This document shows, one piece after another, positions 1-13,157 of a stretch of DNA of 64,000 bases; position 1 is the stretch's first letter, and each line of letters opens with the position of its first letter. This DNA comes from Labyrinthula sp. Ha (lineage: Eukaryota; Sar; Bigyra; Labyrinthulida; Labyrinthulaceae), in assembly GCA_015227615.1 (NCBI GenBank), contig JAALGZ010000016.1:310001-374000 (forward strand), written 5' to 3'. The notes under the pieces are model-generated. The model worked only from the letters and a program-made list of their open reading frames with translations, was not told the origin of the DNA and ran no database searches. The position numbers and the translations under genes are program-made.

Positions 1-1291
1 CTTGATTTAGTAAAGTCTCTAAACTTTCTACAAGCAATAATAGTAAGGAAATTCATATCAGCACTCAAAGTCCACTCTTTTTTGCGTTGACTATAGAAAA
101 CAATCCGACCACCCAGCTTTTAGCATAACCAACAAAATTAATCGCTGAAGCCTTGAAACTGATGTTCCTAATTTTTTCCCGGTGCTATGCATCATGTCTC
201 CTGCATCGTACAATACACCTTTAAGATTATAGAAACGTAATAATCGGGATGGTTTCCAGCCTGCAGGAAAACATGTGCTATAAAGGATTCAGTACTGTAT
301 AGTTTGAACTTTTTAAATAATGAAACTTAGTGTAACTGGCTTGTACCAGTTCCAAATAAGTTTTTATTCTGGTTTCTGCAATGCTGGGCTTCCTGCTATA
401 AAGAACAAAGAGATTATTTCGTCTTTGTCTGACAATCGGAGCATGATATAAAATGTGCTGGTCTGCTTTAGTGCATACTCGAGTCGAACACACTGCAAGA
501 CAAATTATATTCTAGAAAAGCCTTGTTTCGGGATCTAGCTCACTGGTCTAAGATCTTAAAAAAATCAACGGTTTTAAAATAAGTCAAGAGAGCACGATCA
601 AATAGAAAAGTTGGCGAAGAAATACCAAATCTTCGGTGTTTAGGCATGACTTTCCACCGATGCCTGTTTAGACGACAGAATATGTCGTACTCATTTCAAA
701 GCTTCAACTTCCTTCTAGTTCTCTCAGAGAAACTAGTTCTTTAAGATTTAATGAAGTCCAGTCACGAAAATACGATTGGGAGCCATTTCATACCTATCAA
801 CCGTTATTCGCCACAGTAGAAATGAAGAATTCAAGTGATATCAAGTATCCTCTTTTCTTGTGCGTACAATGCTCAATTTTTCCTTCTTTTTAGTTGATTA
901 AAGGCATATACTCTAGCCAAGAAAACCGAATGGACAACTGATCTTTTCTATTCTGTTCTTCTTTGGAGCTGAATCTATTTTGGGTGTCCTTTCCTCCTAT
1001 TTTTTTTCCCATTTTTGCCTGTGTCGTAAAAGAATTATTGAACCAAATTTAAGACATAAGTATAATACCCACATAAACCCATTATTAAGGGGAACTTAAC
1101 ATAAAATACAATGAGTTTCTGCAAGATTATTGCTACAAAAGTTGTATAACATTTCAGTATGAATGATGTCATTCTCTTCTCTCTTTTCCTTACTTTGTAG
1201 AGAACCCTGGATCCTGATATCATCTGCTTTAGAGAACTGTATGCTCTGCGTTATGTATTAAGTTGCTCTTCTCCCCAAGCCCAGTATATCA
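1..1291. other. No gene seen
   Basis: AT-rich sequence with only short chance reading frames on both strands and no recognisable protein, tRNA or rRNA. It forms the upstream region of the CRAL-TRIO gene that begins near 1565. Confidence 0.5.
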
Positions 1292-1450
1292 TTCCCGGTA
1301 TTTTCTATACAGGTATTCTCGGTCTCGATTAAGACTTTCTCCCGAATACCGAATGCTTTATTGAGATAAAAATAGCGGTATTGAGAATATATATGCTACC
1401 AGAACGTAAACATTTCTTTGAAAACAATAATTATTTAATTCTCAATACCG
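1292..1450. promoter_or_regulatory. Cluster of CGGTATT/AATACCG motifs with a 13-bp inverted repeat
   Basis: Within 160 bp the core GGTATT or its complement occurs about five times. Two copies form a perfect 13-bp inverted repeat, CGGTATTGAGAAT (1376-1388) and ATTCTCAATACCG (1438-1450), separated by 49 bp. The cluster ends about 115 bp before the start codon of the CRAL-TRIO gene, so a role as transcription-factor sites is possible. A single 7-mer is expected by chance several times in this window; it is the clustering that stands out. Confidence 0.3.
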
Positions 1451-1564
1451 AAGTTTTTGCTTATCTGATAATATATTTAACCAAAGAACAAACATTTGAG
1501 AAAAGAGTTCTGAAACGTTCCAAGTGATACAAGATAAAAAGAAGATTTCATTCCCTAAAGAACC

Positions 1565-3205
1565 ATGGTTCAAATGCCCAACAGAGTGAAGAAGGGAAAG
1601 GAGAAATGTGTTACATCGCTATCTGTGTTTCAGAAACACGTTCCTATTGACCCAAATACCGTATTCCGAGTCTTTTCGGCAGCTTTTTAGGGAAGATCCA
1701 GAATTCTGTCTGCAGATTGTTTTAATCAATGGGTACAAACGAGAAAAAAGACACCTAAAGAACCTGAAAAGTCCTTTCGCAAGGCTTTAATGGCGCATCT
1801 ACGGAAAAAAGATGGGAGAAATCCATTCACGGCGGAAGAAGAAGGAATTGTATTGAAGGAGTTGCGGCGTAATGAACCCTGGCCTTGTTTTGCTAATCGG
1901 AATAATGGATCATATTTGACTATTGGAAGTCGGTTTTCAAACCAACCTGGATACCATGAAAGTCTAAGGATTGGATCTAAACGTGCCAGCACTGAAATTG
2001 AACCAGAAAAAGATGAGAATGCACAGCTGAAGGAACTGTTTGAATCCTTTCCATTCGATGAGAAGAAATTTAAATCTATTTCTCTTTTAGAAGAAACGAT
2101 TAAATCTTTTGCTGAAAGTAACATTTTGGAATATAACCCAAATATTGCACCATTTGATTCTTTCACTGGAAGTGTCGGGTACGACAAAGACACGATATTA
2201 TCAACCTTTTCAGATGTTTCTTGTGAAGAAGTAAAGCTAATTTGTGATACAAGAGAGGTATTGTTAAATGTATTTCGGAAGACCTATGATGTGAAAGATA
2301 TTCAACAAATATATCCAGATATTTGTGGAGATATAAAGTTGTTAAGAATATTACGCTCTCATTATTACGATGTGGATAAAGCATGTGCACAAATAAAAGC
2401 AACAATTGCATGGAGGAAAAAGTACGGCATTGACGATATACGGAAGAAATTAATAGAACAGAATCCAAACATAAGAGATCTAACAGATGGATTCAAAATC
2501 TCGGATCGAAAGACTGCCTTTCCATTTTTCTCGATTTTCCCAAATGGAAATGTTTTTGATATTTGGTATGCAGTCAAAAGATATACAGAAGATGATAATG
2601 AAATTTTCAAAGCTGTTGGTGAACATTTCACTCTTTTGGAATTTAGAAATATTTTCTTTGATAGAATAAGCAGATTAAAACGAAAAATAGTTCGAGCTGA
2701 AGCTGTAATTGATTTTTCTGCTGTCAATGACAATGACTCATGGGACTCGATTGAAAAGTTTGATGCAGAAGGGTTTAACACAAAGCGCGAAAAGGCATCT
2801 TCACCCTATAGTCAAAGTAAAACACACCCAGAAATTGACGGATTATCCCGAAATGTGGCTGGATTAGGATATGATTGGTTTCAAAGACTGAAAACGCATT
2901 CCTGGTACCTAAAGCAGATTTTTGGTGCGTATGCATCTCACAGTCCGCATAGCTTTCGATCTCTTCATCTACTTGGTAAAGGATACATTTTCAATATAAT
3001 AGCCGTGAACATAATTTCTGCAGGGATTGGATCTGTTAAGGAGCAAAATATCATTAATGTGTATAATAGTCGGGAGGAACTAAAAAATGCCTTGCACTTA
3101 ATAACAAAACCAGATACTTTACCTTTACACCTTGGAGGGACAGTGGAGGATCCTAATGGAACAGATATTTCCAAAGTCAAGTTGAATTCATTAACCAGAA
3201 GGTGA
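1565..3205 (+). CDS. CRAL-TRIO (Sec14-like) lipid-binding domain protein, paralogue A
   Basis: Predicted CDS join(1565..1660,1691..3205), 536 aa, ending in TGA. The 30-bp intron 1661-1690 (GTATTC..TTTTAG) and the true start upstream of the obvious ATG at 1790 come from comparison with the paralogue at 15716-17335. Both share an N-terminal module of about 90 residues with Q-T-R-K-K, S-F-R-K-A, H-L-R, K-D-G-R and N-E-P-W-P-C-F. Residues about 245-290 resemble the CRAL-TRIO N-terminal helices (GDIKLLRILR, then a WRKKYG segment). The rest resembles the lipid-binding lobe, including a GYIFNII strand and a final LGGT motif. Family members bind or exchange hydrophobic ligands such as phosphoinositides or retinoids in the cytosol; the ligand here is unknown. 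The N-terminal module matches nothing I recognise. Confidence 0.8.
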
Positions 3206-3344
3206 CATACGCTAGAAGAGAGAGATTTCTACGCAAGTTATAGATTTATTTTCTAGCTGGTCGTGTTGAGTTTTAGTTTGGATTTATTGTGAAGCCTGAG
3301 ATGAACCGTTTTTTTTATAAGGTACTATTTATTCATCTCCACAA

Positions 3345-3350
3345 TAAAGT
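3345..3350 (+). terminator. AATAAA polyadenylation signal
   Basis: Canonical AATAAA 140 bp downstream of the CRAL-TRIO paralogue A stop codon, followed by a GT-rich stretch (GTTGTGTCTTTGTT). Consistent with the mRNA 3' end. Confidence 0.5.
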
Positions 3351-3492
3351 GCTAGTTGTGTCTTTGTTACTTACCATAAATTTTATTAAGTATTCATAGA
3401 ATGCTTGGGTTTTTCTTAGTCCGAGCAATTTATTGAAAATTTCATTAAGAATAGCTTTTAGCTTCAGGATGGAAAATTAAGAATCAGCCGGT

Positions 3493-3666
3493 GTTCAGGC
3501 AGAGACAACGTCTTTTTTCGAGTTTTTCTTAAAGCCAATTGCAAAGAAAAAAATCGTTTCAACTGAGCCTGGCGCCAGCTCAAAAATTAGTTTTACTTCG
3601 CCTGTCTTTAATGAGTGGGTAAGTAGGAAACTGGGAAGGTATTTTCTTATAGCTGTGATGAAGTGA
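3493..3666 (+). pseudogene. Possible fragment of a third CRAL-TRIO family N-terminus
   Basis: A 57-codon open stretch about 290 bp after paralogue A. It contains G-A-S-S-K-I-S-F-T-S-P-V-F-N-E-W-V, which resembles the region of paralogues A and B around their F-N-Q-W-V and F-Q-E-W-L motifs. No continuation with the T-R-K-K/H-L-R motifs was found. It may be a tandem-duplication remnant or chance similarity. Confidence 0.2.
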
Positions 3667-5605
3667 TAAATGGTTTTTGTCCCAGATCTGAATTTCAACA
3701 TCTTTGCTATACCTGCAGCGCAACCCAGGACACCAAGATTTAAATGACAATAAAAAGAGAATCCAGGTTGAAAAACTTTAGAAATGAAAGTTCTTCAGCT
3801 ATAACTACCAGCAATGTCTACAGTATCCATGTTTTGGTATTGAATTCACAAATACATTTAACCCTTAGGTAGGTATTGTCTTAGATAATACGAAGAAATT
3901 AAAATGATTCAATCCTGCTACTTTCAGTCATATTACTTATCTAATTCGCAAGAAAATAAGTTGAACAGCATCTTTGTTTTTGGCAAGAGAGGAGAAGTTC
4001 TTTAAAAAAGAATGGTTAAACTGTTTATCACTATGGGTATAGCTTAGGTACTCAGTTCTACTAGCATGCCTTGGCTCTAGTGATTTCTTATTCTTGTAAA
4101 GTCAGTCACAACAAATGAATTCTTCTAGTACAATAAAGCTGACCTGACAGGAAGCTATCGTATAAACATCCTTTATGTTATTTTTTAGAACTCAGATAAC
4201 CAATGTGGATACATTTCAGCCCTTTATTTAAGATCATATTTGTAATAATACTTAGCATGAATAGATCACTACTTGAAAAATTTGGAGTGTGACAGAATTT
4301 CATGAGTGGATTCATTTGAACTATATTAAAGAATACGTTAGCAATTCCGTTTTCAAATTATCTTATATGAAGAAAATGAAAAATTACATAGAAAGCTTCT
4401 ACTTGCGGTTCATAATTGTTGACACTTTCCAACTGCTTTTTCGATCTAATTTGCTAAGTATTTATACTAAAAATTATGGAGCTAACTAAGAGCAGATGGA
4501 ACCAAGGTGCTTATTTCAGATTTTTAAATACAGAAACCAATCGTAGATATCTTTTACATCATTTTAATGAGGATAGACAAAAATAGAAGTTGGCCTATGA
4601 CTCGAGAGTTTCAGTGCTGCAGTCATGCTTTAATTAATAAGACACCAACAACAAACGATGTACCAATTTATTTCGCTTTTCTTATGCTGCTGCCTAATCT
4701 GTTTTGTTCAGGCAATGCAATTCTTTCAAACTCACATTTTGTTAATTTAGCTTAAAAAAAACCTTTAGTCTTTTAATCTTTGGAAGCAAAAATTATTTTC
4801 TTCTAAAATGAAATAAATAAATTGAAAAGTGCCCGAAATGGTGTCTTATTCTTTCAGTCAAGAAGTCATAGATACCTCGGGATATTTCTTATCACTCGTT
4901 ATCGCTTTAATGAATCTGTTGGGTGTTTAAGAAGATGATAAGACGTCATAATGCTGCTAAGTCGTCCCTAGGCGCTGTGTGATATCTACATATTCGCGTA
5001 CAAGTGTAACTATTAATTTTATCTTAAACTGATTAATCCTTGGTACCGTAGATGAATATGTCAAGATGGGTCTATTTTGTATTTAAAGAGTTTATACCTT
5101 GTGGGGATTTTTCATACCGAAGCCTAATGCATATCATTCATATTTTATGATGAATTCATACAGGAAATCCTTGCATATGTATACCTCCCAAGTTTCCTCA
5201 AAGTTTTACGAATAATTAAATTCCTTTTTTTCTTCATCAAATAATGTTTTGGCTAGGCACTTCTAAAACACACTTTTTTTTGTTGGAAGGTATGAATTTA
5301 AGACAATGTCAAATTTAAGTGTTCAGTTATTGAGTTTAATCATACTTGGGTAACTCGCCCCGTGGGCAATATAAACTTGTCATAGTTGCCAGCTGCGACT
5401 AAGTTCGAAGTGTTGGCACCAGAATATTTTTTTTGGTTATCTTTACAATAATGAGATATTCTCTGTTATACTAAATTAAAATGACAAAAATATTTTAGTC
5501 TTTTTTGATAACTTCTAAATTAAACCCATTGAGACTCTATATCATAACTCAAGAACATCTACATTTCGAGAAACATTTTAAAATAATAATAGTACATTAC
5601 CCTAT
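3667..5605. other. No gene seen
   Basis: AT-rich intergenic sequence between the first CRAL-TRIO gene and the ECHDC1-like gene. Only short chance frames were seen and no recognisable motif. Confidence 0.5.
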
Positions 5606-6504
5606 ATGCAGGAAATGGACCAACAATTTTCCAAAATGAAGAGATGGATTTGGCTCGGGGAAAATATCAAACCACACTACGACAAGCTTAAAACTTTTAA
5701 ATCCGGGAGTGTGAAGACCGAAGTGCTCTCAAAATCATTAAATATAAGTATCTCAAACCCGGCACGACGAAACGCTCTCTCGGGGTCTATGATGACAGAA
5801 CTCTGTACAGAATCATTCTTGCTCATACTTTTTAGGTGACATCGTACATACTATGATTGATTCTAACAGTCAAGTTTCCCCGAAACAAACTTGTAAAAAA
5901 GAGGTTTGTTTATTTTTTAGTAATTACCCTGCGAGGAGCTGAAAAAGTTGGTTTTTGTTCAGGTGCGGATCTCTCAATGTTCAAAGCAGACATGAGAAAA
6001 GAACATGGGACTGCAATGTGTTCTTTAATGCAGTATAATACTTTTAATATTCTCCAATTACCTCAAGTCTCTTGTTCTATTATTGATCGCTTTGCAGTGG
6101 GTGGAGGTACTGAGTTAAGTTTGGCGACTGATTTTCGAATCATGCACAAGGATGCGTTTTTCCAAATGGTTCAAGGAAACATGGGTTTGACTCCTGGATG
6201 GGGAGGTGGAAAGCATCTTGTAGAGTTGATTGGTAAACATAATGCGGTTAAAATTCTTGTTGGAGGGGAAAGGCTTACCGCTCAGCAATGCTTTGATATT
6301 GGTTTAGTTGATAAGTTATTTGAGAAGGAAGATGAACTTGAAGAATTCTTGGAGAGGTTTCGAGACCAGAAATTTGCAGATTCTTCCTTGATGAATAAAA
6401 AAGTTATTCTGGCAAATAGTTATCACAAAGAAAAAGAAATATTTGAAAGTTTATGGCTTGGCAAAAGTAACCTCCAAGCTTTGTCAAGTGTTTCAAAACA
6501 ATAA
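5606..6504 (+). CDS. ECHDC1: Ethylmalonyl-CoA decarboxylase-like protein (ECHDC1 family, crotonase fold)
   Basis: Predicted CDS join(5606..5804,5836..5892,5921..6504), 279 aa. The two introns are 31 and 28 bp, both GT..TTTTTTAG, and splicing restores one frame through the crotonase core. Recognisable in order: a GSV strand; NPARRNALSGSMM, matching the ECHDC1 NPSRMNAFSGVMM motif; GFCSGADLS (first oxyanion-hole loop); DRFAVGGGTELSLATDFRI (second oxyanion loop); PGWGGGKHLVELIG; and a C-terminal W-x-G-x-x-N-L-x-A, as in ECHDC1. The family proofreads metabolism by decarboxylating ethylmalonyl-CoA and methylmalonyl-CoA in the cytosol. ATGs at 5615 and 5636 are alternative starts; no targeting peptide is evident. 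An AATAAA lies at 6559. Convergent with the PP2C gene, 293 bp away. A generic enoyl-CoA hydratase is the main alternative. Confidence 0.82.
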
Positions 6505-6797
6505 TCCTTTTTTATTTTATTGACTCAAAACAATATATAGAAGCCTAAACAGGCAACAAATAAACAACAATGATACATATATTCTTCAAACTTCAAAAAT
6601 ACAAGCTCCAAAGTAAGTTTGGATAAAATCTCTTTTTCAGGGAAACATACATAAATAAACATTGAGACTCGACATAATCCACAAGTATAAATCAGTCACT
6701 CCTACAAATAAAAACAAGCAATAACATTGTTTCGAAACTCTTCACACGTTTAGTTTCTTTTATAGCATCAGGACTTCTTAAAGAAAATTTCTTTACG

Positions 6798-8074
6798 CTA
6801 CGGTATATACGTTATGATTACCGACATATCATCAATTCTTCCATTCTCATTCTTGTTATTATAGGCTTGATCCAAAGATTCATCATAAATCTCCTTGCAA
6901 AATTTCTTAAAAACTTTCTTATCGCCCAGGTCTTTACCTCTTTTCGCATCAACTATTAGTTCAAGAAACTCATTCTCTGATCGAACGGATTCAAAGACAC
7001 CATCACTTCCCGTAATTATAGAAGCACCAGTTGAAAAGCGTATTAAGGAAGAAACTTGAGGAATATTCAAATAACCACTATCTTTGAATACTAAATCTCC
7101 AAAACCTCTCGTTGGTTCAATGATACTATCCCCAGACCTAGGATTTCTCAGATATAACTTGTTATGGTGGCTAACAATAACCTCAAAATCTACACCTTCC
7201 TCATATTCTTCAGCCAATCGGTCTCTTTCATCCGATGATTCTAAAGAGTGTGGTTTCGAGAGATAGGCTCGATGAAAGTTATTCATATCCTCTTCTGGTC
7301 TGTACGTATATTCATTAAAGATTGGACTATAGTCAACTAATTTTGCTCCATTCCCTTGAAGGACCAAGCACCTAGAATCCCCCATATTCATTATTCGACC
7401 TATTTTTGACTCTATGTGGATAACAACACAAATACAGGTACACCCCCCTATATAGTCGATGAACTCTACACAATCAGAATCTACAAACCTTTCACAACTC
7501 TCTATAAAACTTTCGTCTACTATGAAACCATTAGTAGCCTTTCGCACCACTTTGCAAACCTTATGCATATGCGAATGTTCAGTTATACGGACATGTTGCC
7601 CCTCTAGCTCTTCATCTGAGGGTCTTGTTACTACTTCATTACAATCAACGAAACACCCAGCTAAGAAATCTTCAGACAATTTTTGTTCAATTGTACCTTT
7701 TCTACGCTCTAACCCAGAAAGAATAAGTTTCGGCAGTAAGTTACAGACTCTGAGAGCAAATAAATGTCCAGATTCGCCATGACCATCGCACACCACAGAA
7801 CAGAAAAATCCCTAGTCGTGAAAACTTATATGAAAGATACTTTATGCATAGCTACTGCAGTGACATCCTGCCCTTGATCTTTGCCCGATCCTTCTTCATC
7901 CGAACCCTGGTATAAGTTTTGGGAGACTTGAGAGATTGTAGGAAACTCCAGGTAACTTAAATCGTCTTCTACTGGCTGATTGCATCTTTTATCATCTACA
8001 GGAAAAGCAAGAATCTAAAAATCAGTCTTTGATGAAATATTAACCTTATGGAAGTCTATTTCAACTGCTTCCAT
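6798..8074 (-). CDS. PP2C-type (PPM) Ser/Thr protein phosphatase
   Basis: Predicted CDS complement(join(6798..7811,7841..8014,8045..8074)), 405 aa, ending in TAG. The introns are 29 bp (7812-7840) and 30 bp (8015-8044). Splicing restores the N-terminal PP2C signature, with the frame running into Q-D-V-T-A-V-A and then F-F-C-S-V-V-C-D-G-H-G. Motifs: DGHG (about residues 77-80, metal ligand); G-G-C-T-C-I-C-V-V-I; NMGDSRCLVLQG; EPTRGFGD; IITGSDGVFESV; and RIDDMSVIITYI, carrying the last metal-binding Asp. These match metal-dependent phosphatases that remove phosphate from Ser/Thr. The ATG at 8074 opens a 30-bp first exon, and the open frame ends just upstream of it. The exact substrate and subfamily are not evident. 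Confidence 0.85.
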
Positions 8075-8822
8075 ATTATTTCAAACAAGATCTTTTTTTT
8101 TCTGCAGAAACTCTTCGTTTTCTATTAACGGACGTGCTGTCTCGTTTAATATCTTTTTCTTGTCTGTTATCTAGCTCTACGTAGTACCAAAACTAGGTCC
8201 AGCTACAACGTTTCAATATTCAAAATTCTTCTATTTTTTTGCGTCTGTTGCCTTAGTTTCACTTGAACCAACTCACAACTGTTCGCAACTGAACTCGTAG
8301 CTACTGCTTACTTACTGGCTGTTCCTTGAATCCTGAACTAGTAGCCTTATTGCTTATACTAAGTGTGTTTAAAAGAGGAGTTATAGAAGAATATAGTCTA
8401 AGACGAGAAGAGAAATTGCGAATGGTAAACTAACCTCTTTTTTTCTTATGATTCTTGTTGATCGCTTTCAGCGTTTTGTTAACGGATAGGCGAATGTCTT
8501 CAGGTTTATGATGTTTACAGACGAAACGGTTGTTCAAAACAAACAAATGTTTGATCGGACAAGAATGGTTATCGTATAATATTATCACTTCCGAATTATT
8601 ATACTATAAGAGCAGATTAAGTGTGAAATTTTACACAATATATCATGAAGAGAGTTCGACTCTAGGTTATCCATCGAACTGGATTATGTGTATATATGCT
8701 AAGTATTAACAGTTATAACTAACATCAGTATCAACCGTTTTTCCTGTTAAGAATATAAAACACCTGTTATTAATTGACCACAATACGCGATAAAGAACAT
8801 TCCGGAATATATATAGTAGGAA

Positions 8823-8869
8823 AATACCGAATCCTAGCTAGGATGTCGGTATATATATAAATCGGTATT
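8823..8869. promoter_or_regulatory. AATACCGA / TCGGTATT inverted pair upstream of the PP2C gene
   Basis: AATACCGA at 8823-8830 and TCGGTATT at 8862-8869 are exact reverse complements, with a third CGGTAT between them and the palindrome TCCTAGCTAGGA at 8832-8843. The same CGGTATT core clusters upstream of the CRAL-TRIO gene at 1565. It lies about 750 bp upstream of the PP2C start, so a regulatory role is speculative. Confidence 0.2.
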
Positions 8870-11800
8870 AAAATAATTAAATTAGCATTGCCAAGAAACA
8901 AATATTTTATATCAAAAATATATGCAACCTTTAATAAACTTTATTACCAATAGAGTATTAATTTGTTGATACTAGAATTTAGTAAATACTATCAGTTTCT
9001 GTTATCGGGGGCTATTAGCTTTATACCAAAAGTACCAATATACACATTGCCCAGCTAATAGATATCAATGAAGAGAGACATACAGCAGAAAACAGAGGGG
9101 AAAGCAAGCAGATACTTTGCGACCCCATGATTTTTGTCCAATGATTTAGAATTCATTAGTTGCAGAGAGATAAATACAAAGTTGTTAAAGAACTTTGCAA
9201 CTCCTCTTCATTAAACATATATAAACTTATATAATGTAGCAAAAGAATTCTAGATATTCACTATGAGTTTAAAGGGTTAAGAGTTGGGAAGAAAAGTGTT
9301 GCTATCATACTCAGTCGACATCCAGCCCAGTGTGTAGGATCATGGGTTGTTTTTCTCTGTTTCCAAAACATGAGCTATTCACCGTTTTCTTTGAAAATAA
9401 CCATTAGCTTCCTTACACAAACCAATAGCGAGACTTTCTCACTATGACAATGAGATCTCCTAGTCGTCTAACTTGAGCTTCATATAACGGGGTTACTGAT
9501 AGGACTCTAGCTTGCTTAGATCAGGCATAACCAGTAAAAAAATCATCGATAAGAAGAAATACTTCAAGTGTCCTGCCATTGTGGAGTCAGCTCCATTTTC
9601 CTGAGCCATAGGGTAAGAACACATGTCGCTCACATTCAATTTGGCCTTCAAACCAAAATGTACTGTTCAATATTAGAAGCACAAAGATAATTCTAAGGAT
9701 GAAAGCCTTGGAAAAACTGGTTGCAAACAAAACAGTGACATTTGCCTCCTCATAGCGGGAAGAGATCACGCAGTATTATTAGAGCGTATAACTGTTACCT
9801 AACTGGCGGTGAATGAAATCAAGCATAGAAATAACTCAACTAAAGGCTTGCGATACTTCTGTTATTAGTTTAACTTTTCTTATTTCTAACTTATTTCCCC
9901 TAATTCACATAGAAGATCTGCCTAAATTAGCGTTGTAAGATGGGAAAAAGTTAAACAAATGGTTAAGCACTAGGTCTATAATAAAATTGAAGCGTAGTCT
10001 AACAATGCAGAAGTAATCCACTCCTCTTTTCCTCTATTAGGCGTTAAACGAAGCGATTTCAACAGGGAGAAGGTTTGCGCAAGCAAAGAATAATGAATAG
10101 TTGCTTATTATGCACTAGAGTTTTCTATCTGGAAAATATCTTCAAGATCACGCGCGATTTATTAGAAAATAGTTCTGAAATGAAAATAAAAATTCTACAT
10201 TAGATCGTATGACCTTGCGTAGATTAAATGAACCAACCTTAATACATTCTTTATTTATTTCTATGAAAAGTGCTAAACTAAAGGACAAGATCCTTCTACC
10301 TATAAATGTTGAATGAGTAAAGATCCAAAAAAATGAACGTTCAAGGGGTCTTTTGCTTGACGTTAAATAAGAATTTAAATTTACACAGATGTAGTCTTTA
10401 AACTAAAACAAATTAAATCCAACGGTTAAGATATTGGAGGATTATTCACTTCAGCAAATAGTGACTTTTGCGAACAAGATATTTCAACCAAACGTACAGC
10501 TTTATTTCTTGAAAATTCCCTCTGTCTAGCATAAGTTACCAGGTTTCAGTATCACCCACCACAGTTCTAGTTTATAGTCATCAAGAACCAGATATCGTCG
10601 GACTTGACAATCTTTTACACTAATGCTTAAGTATGAAAACTATTGTTTCAACCAAGGATAAGGAAGCCTATTTACCTGCTTCTAACTCCTACTAGTATAA
10701 CTTTAATTAATAAAATTTGCTGGAATCTAGTCGGCTAGAGATAATTGAAATCCAAATATGAAGAATGCATGTTATATGCATAGCTTTCATCTAAGTATTT
10801 TCTTTAAATGCCTACAAGAACGCACATTGGAGAAAATAGTATCCGTGGTATTTTGAATTGAATACAGATGTGCTTTGTACCGTTTAAGAATTTATGTTCC
10901 TGAAACCTTACGTGAAAACCCGGACCAAAGAACTGCGAAGCAGCTAAATATTATAGGGATTGTCCAGAAGATCAGCAAATACAAAATGATAAGTATTGCT
11001 GCTTAAACAATTTAAAATTCCAGAGCAATATGTGTTGCAAACATTATTGGTTAAGATGTATGATTATAATTGCATAAAATTCTAGCTACTATATGAATTT
11101 TTCAAATTGATTTAAGATAGTGAAAAATTAACATCTTCAAAAATTGCCCTTTCCTCAATGCAAACATAGGATTCCTTACTGTTACAGTAGTCTGTGTTGT
11201 AGTTCCGAAATTTTAGCAAAGGAAATAAGATTTTCATTGAACCCAATAAATTTAATTTTAAAATACGTAGTAGAAATATCTTGCTTAAGAATAGGACTGA
11301 TGAAATCTATAAACTGTGTAGAGGTTATTTAATTTGCTAAATCTAAAGCTCTGAACCCCTCTTCTATAAGTATATATCCTCTTTTAATTAAAAATATGCT
11401 ACACTAGTTCTGAAAAGAGAGAAGCTAATCCAGTAATATCATGAGGTGGTATTATGGTATGTGATGAAATTAACAACGATTTACTACTCATTCGTTGTTA
11501 TTACTAGCTATGCTTAAATTCTTGGTGCCAACTGCATGCCATTCTTTTAGTAAATCACATGAAGAAGCATTTATCGACAATTTAATTAAAATCGGAGAGG
11601 GTTTATTTACTAGAATGTTATTGGTTGGTAGTTTTCATACATATTTTTGGAACTACATAAAAAAACTTTTAGTAATAATTAGATTGGTACAATCTGTTTC
11701 TTCTTCTCTAATCACTGTAATATCGTAGGAGTGTATTGTAACCAGGGTGAAATTTCGGTTAAAAGTAGGTAATAACTAAGTCATAGACAAAAGAAATCGT

Positions 11801-13140
11801 GAATCGTACATACTTTTTGAGGTTGAATATATATTTTACATCTATTAGAAAGTAAAAATGCACAGAACAAATTCTGTTTATGAGCATAACCACATTCACA
11901 CGACCAAATGACCACTTCAGATGCAACAGCTTGATAATATTGATTTGTATTAGATTTTATCAATATTGGTGATAAAAAAGGCTAAGGGTTATCCTCTGGG
12001 CTAAAAATTTTAAAAAGATATTTCCGACTTAAATGCCATGAGCTAAAAGTTACTAAGAACTTTAATCAAAAGCAAAAGAGATTGGGGTGGATTAACACAC
12101 CTTCTAAACGTTACATAGATGACCAATATACCCACTCACATAAATTATATAAGATTTGCCAGCTACAGTTCTGAATTATAAGGGTCTATGGACAAAATAT
12201 CTAGGCGGATGGCTAATGTTAGTTGCTAGTGGAAATATGATACGTATGATTATCGTCTCATTGATGCTAGAACAGTCAACGCTACGCAATTCAATCTTCC
12301 TGCTACTTTGCGAGAGGTTAGGGTTAAACTAAAGTAAAGTGCCTATTGTTGAATTACCTTTGGAACTTCGTTTTTAACCTTATTGACAAAGCTTAGATAA
12401 AGTATACTAATTAGGTGCTCTAGGATTTAAACACGGAGATCCAAGAAAAAAGTACTCAGCTAGTTTAGAAGCATGAAATGTTCAATGTTAGGTTTTCATC
12501 CCTTTCTGATATTAAATCATTTGTATTTCCTAATATTTACTAGTTATCATTATTGGCTTTAATTATATTACAATAACATGCACATAAATGACTCTTGAAA
12601 TTCAGATGTACGGTTTGTGGGTTGCTCCACGCTCATGTTTCACCAACAACTGAATGTCCGTACATCATCAGCATAAGTGTATAGTTCTTATATATGTTTT
12701 ATATTCGTTCTTCTAATATTTAATATAAGAAGTTAAGCCGCGTTAATCGTCTTTGATCATGCTTTGAGACTTTAAAGGTAAAGTTCACATATTACCCTTC
12801 TAGCAAAGCCGTTACCGGGCAGCAGAAGAAACAAAGAAACATAGGTCAAAATTAAAACTTATTATTTGGGCATAACCTTTATGTTTAATTGCTAGCTACA
12901 AAGCCAGAATCAAACTTAAGTATCTATTCTCGTTTGGATACGTTTTCAATTACCTTACCTGAGGCAGCCTTTCGTTCATTGTATATTAATATCTGTCTTC
13001 TTGTATGAATGATTTAGTACGTCTTATTTTTCTCATCAAAGATTTATTCTAAGGGCACATTTTGTTCACTGTCAAAGTATAGCTAGCACGGGTCTTTAGT
13101 TAACGTTTGTGGACTACGGTTACTCCAAGAATAATTTCTC

Positions 13141-13157
13141 TGAATGTGACATTACTG
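13141..13157. promoter_or_regulatory. Isolated copy of the AATGTGACATTACT motif
   Basis: TGAATGTGACATTACTG shares an exact 14-mer with the motif upstream of both hydrolase genes (43003-43020 and 50829-50846). No gene is evident beside it; the nearest recognisable gene starts at 14883. Confidence 0.25.

Noticed and set aside
1608-1790. 60-codon open frame ahead of the first CRAL-TRIO gene
   Set aside because: The paralogue shows that the real coding frame here is different and is spliced across 1661-1690.
12305-12325. GGTTAGGGTT, telomere-like
   Set aside because: Only one and a half units; expected by chance in AT-rich DNA of this length.
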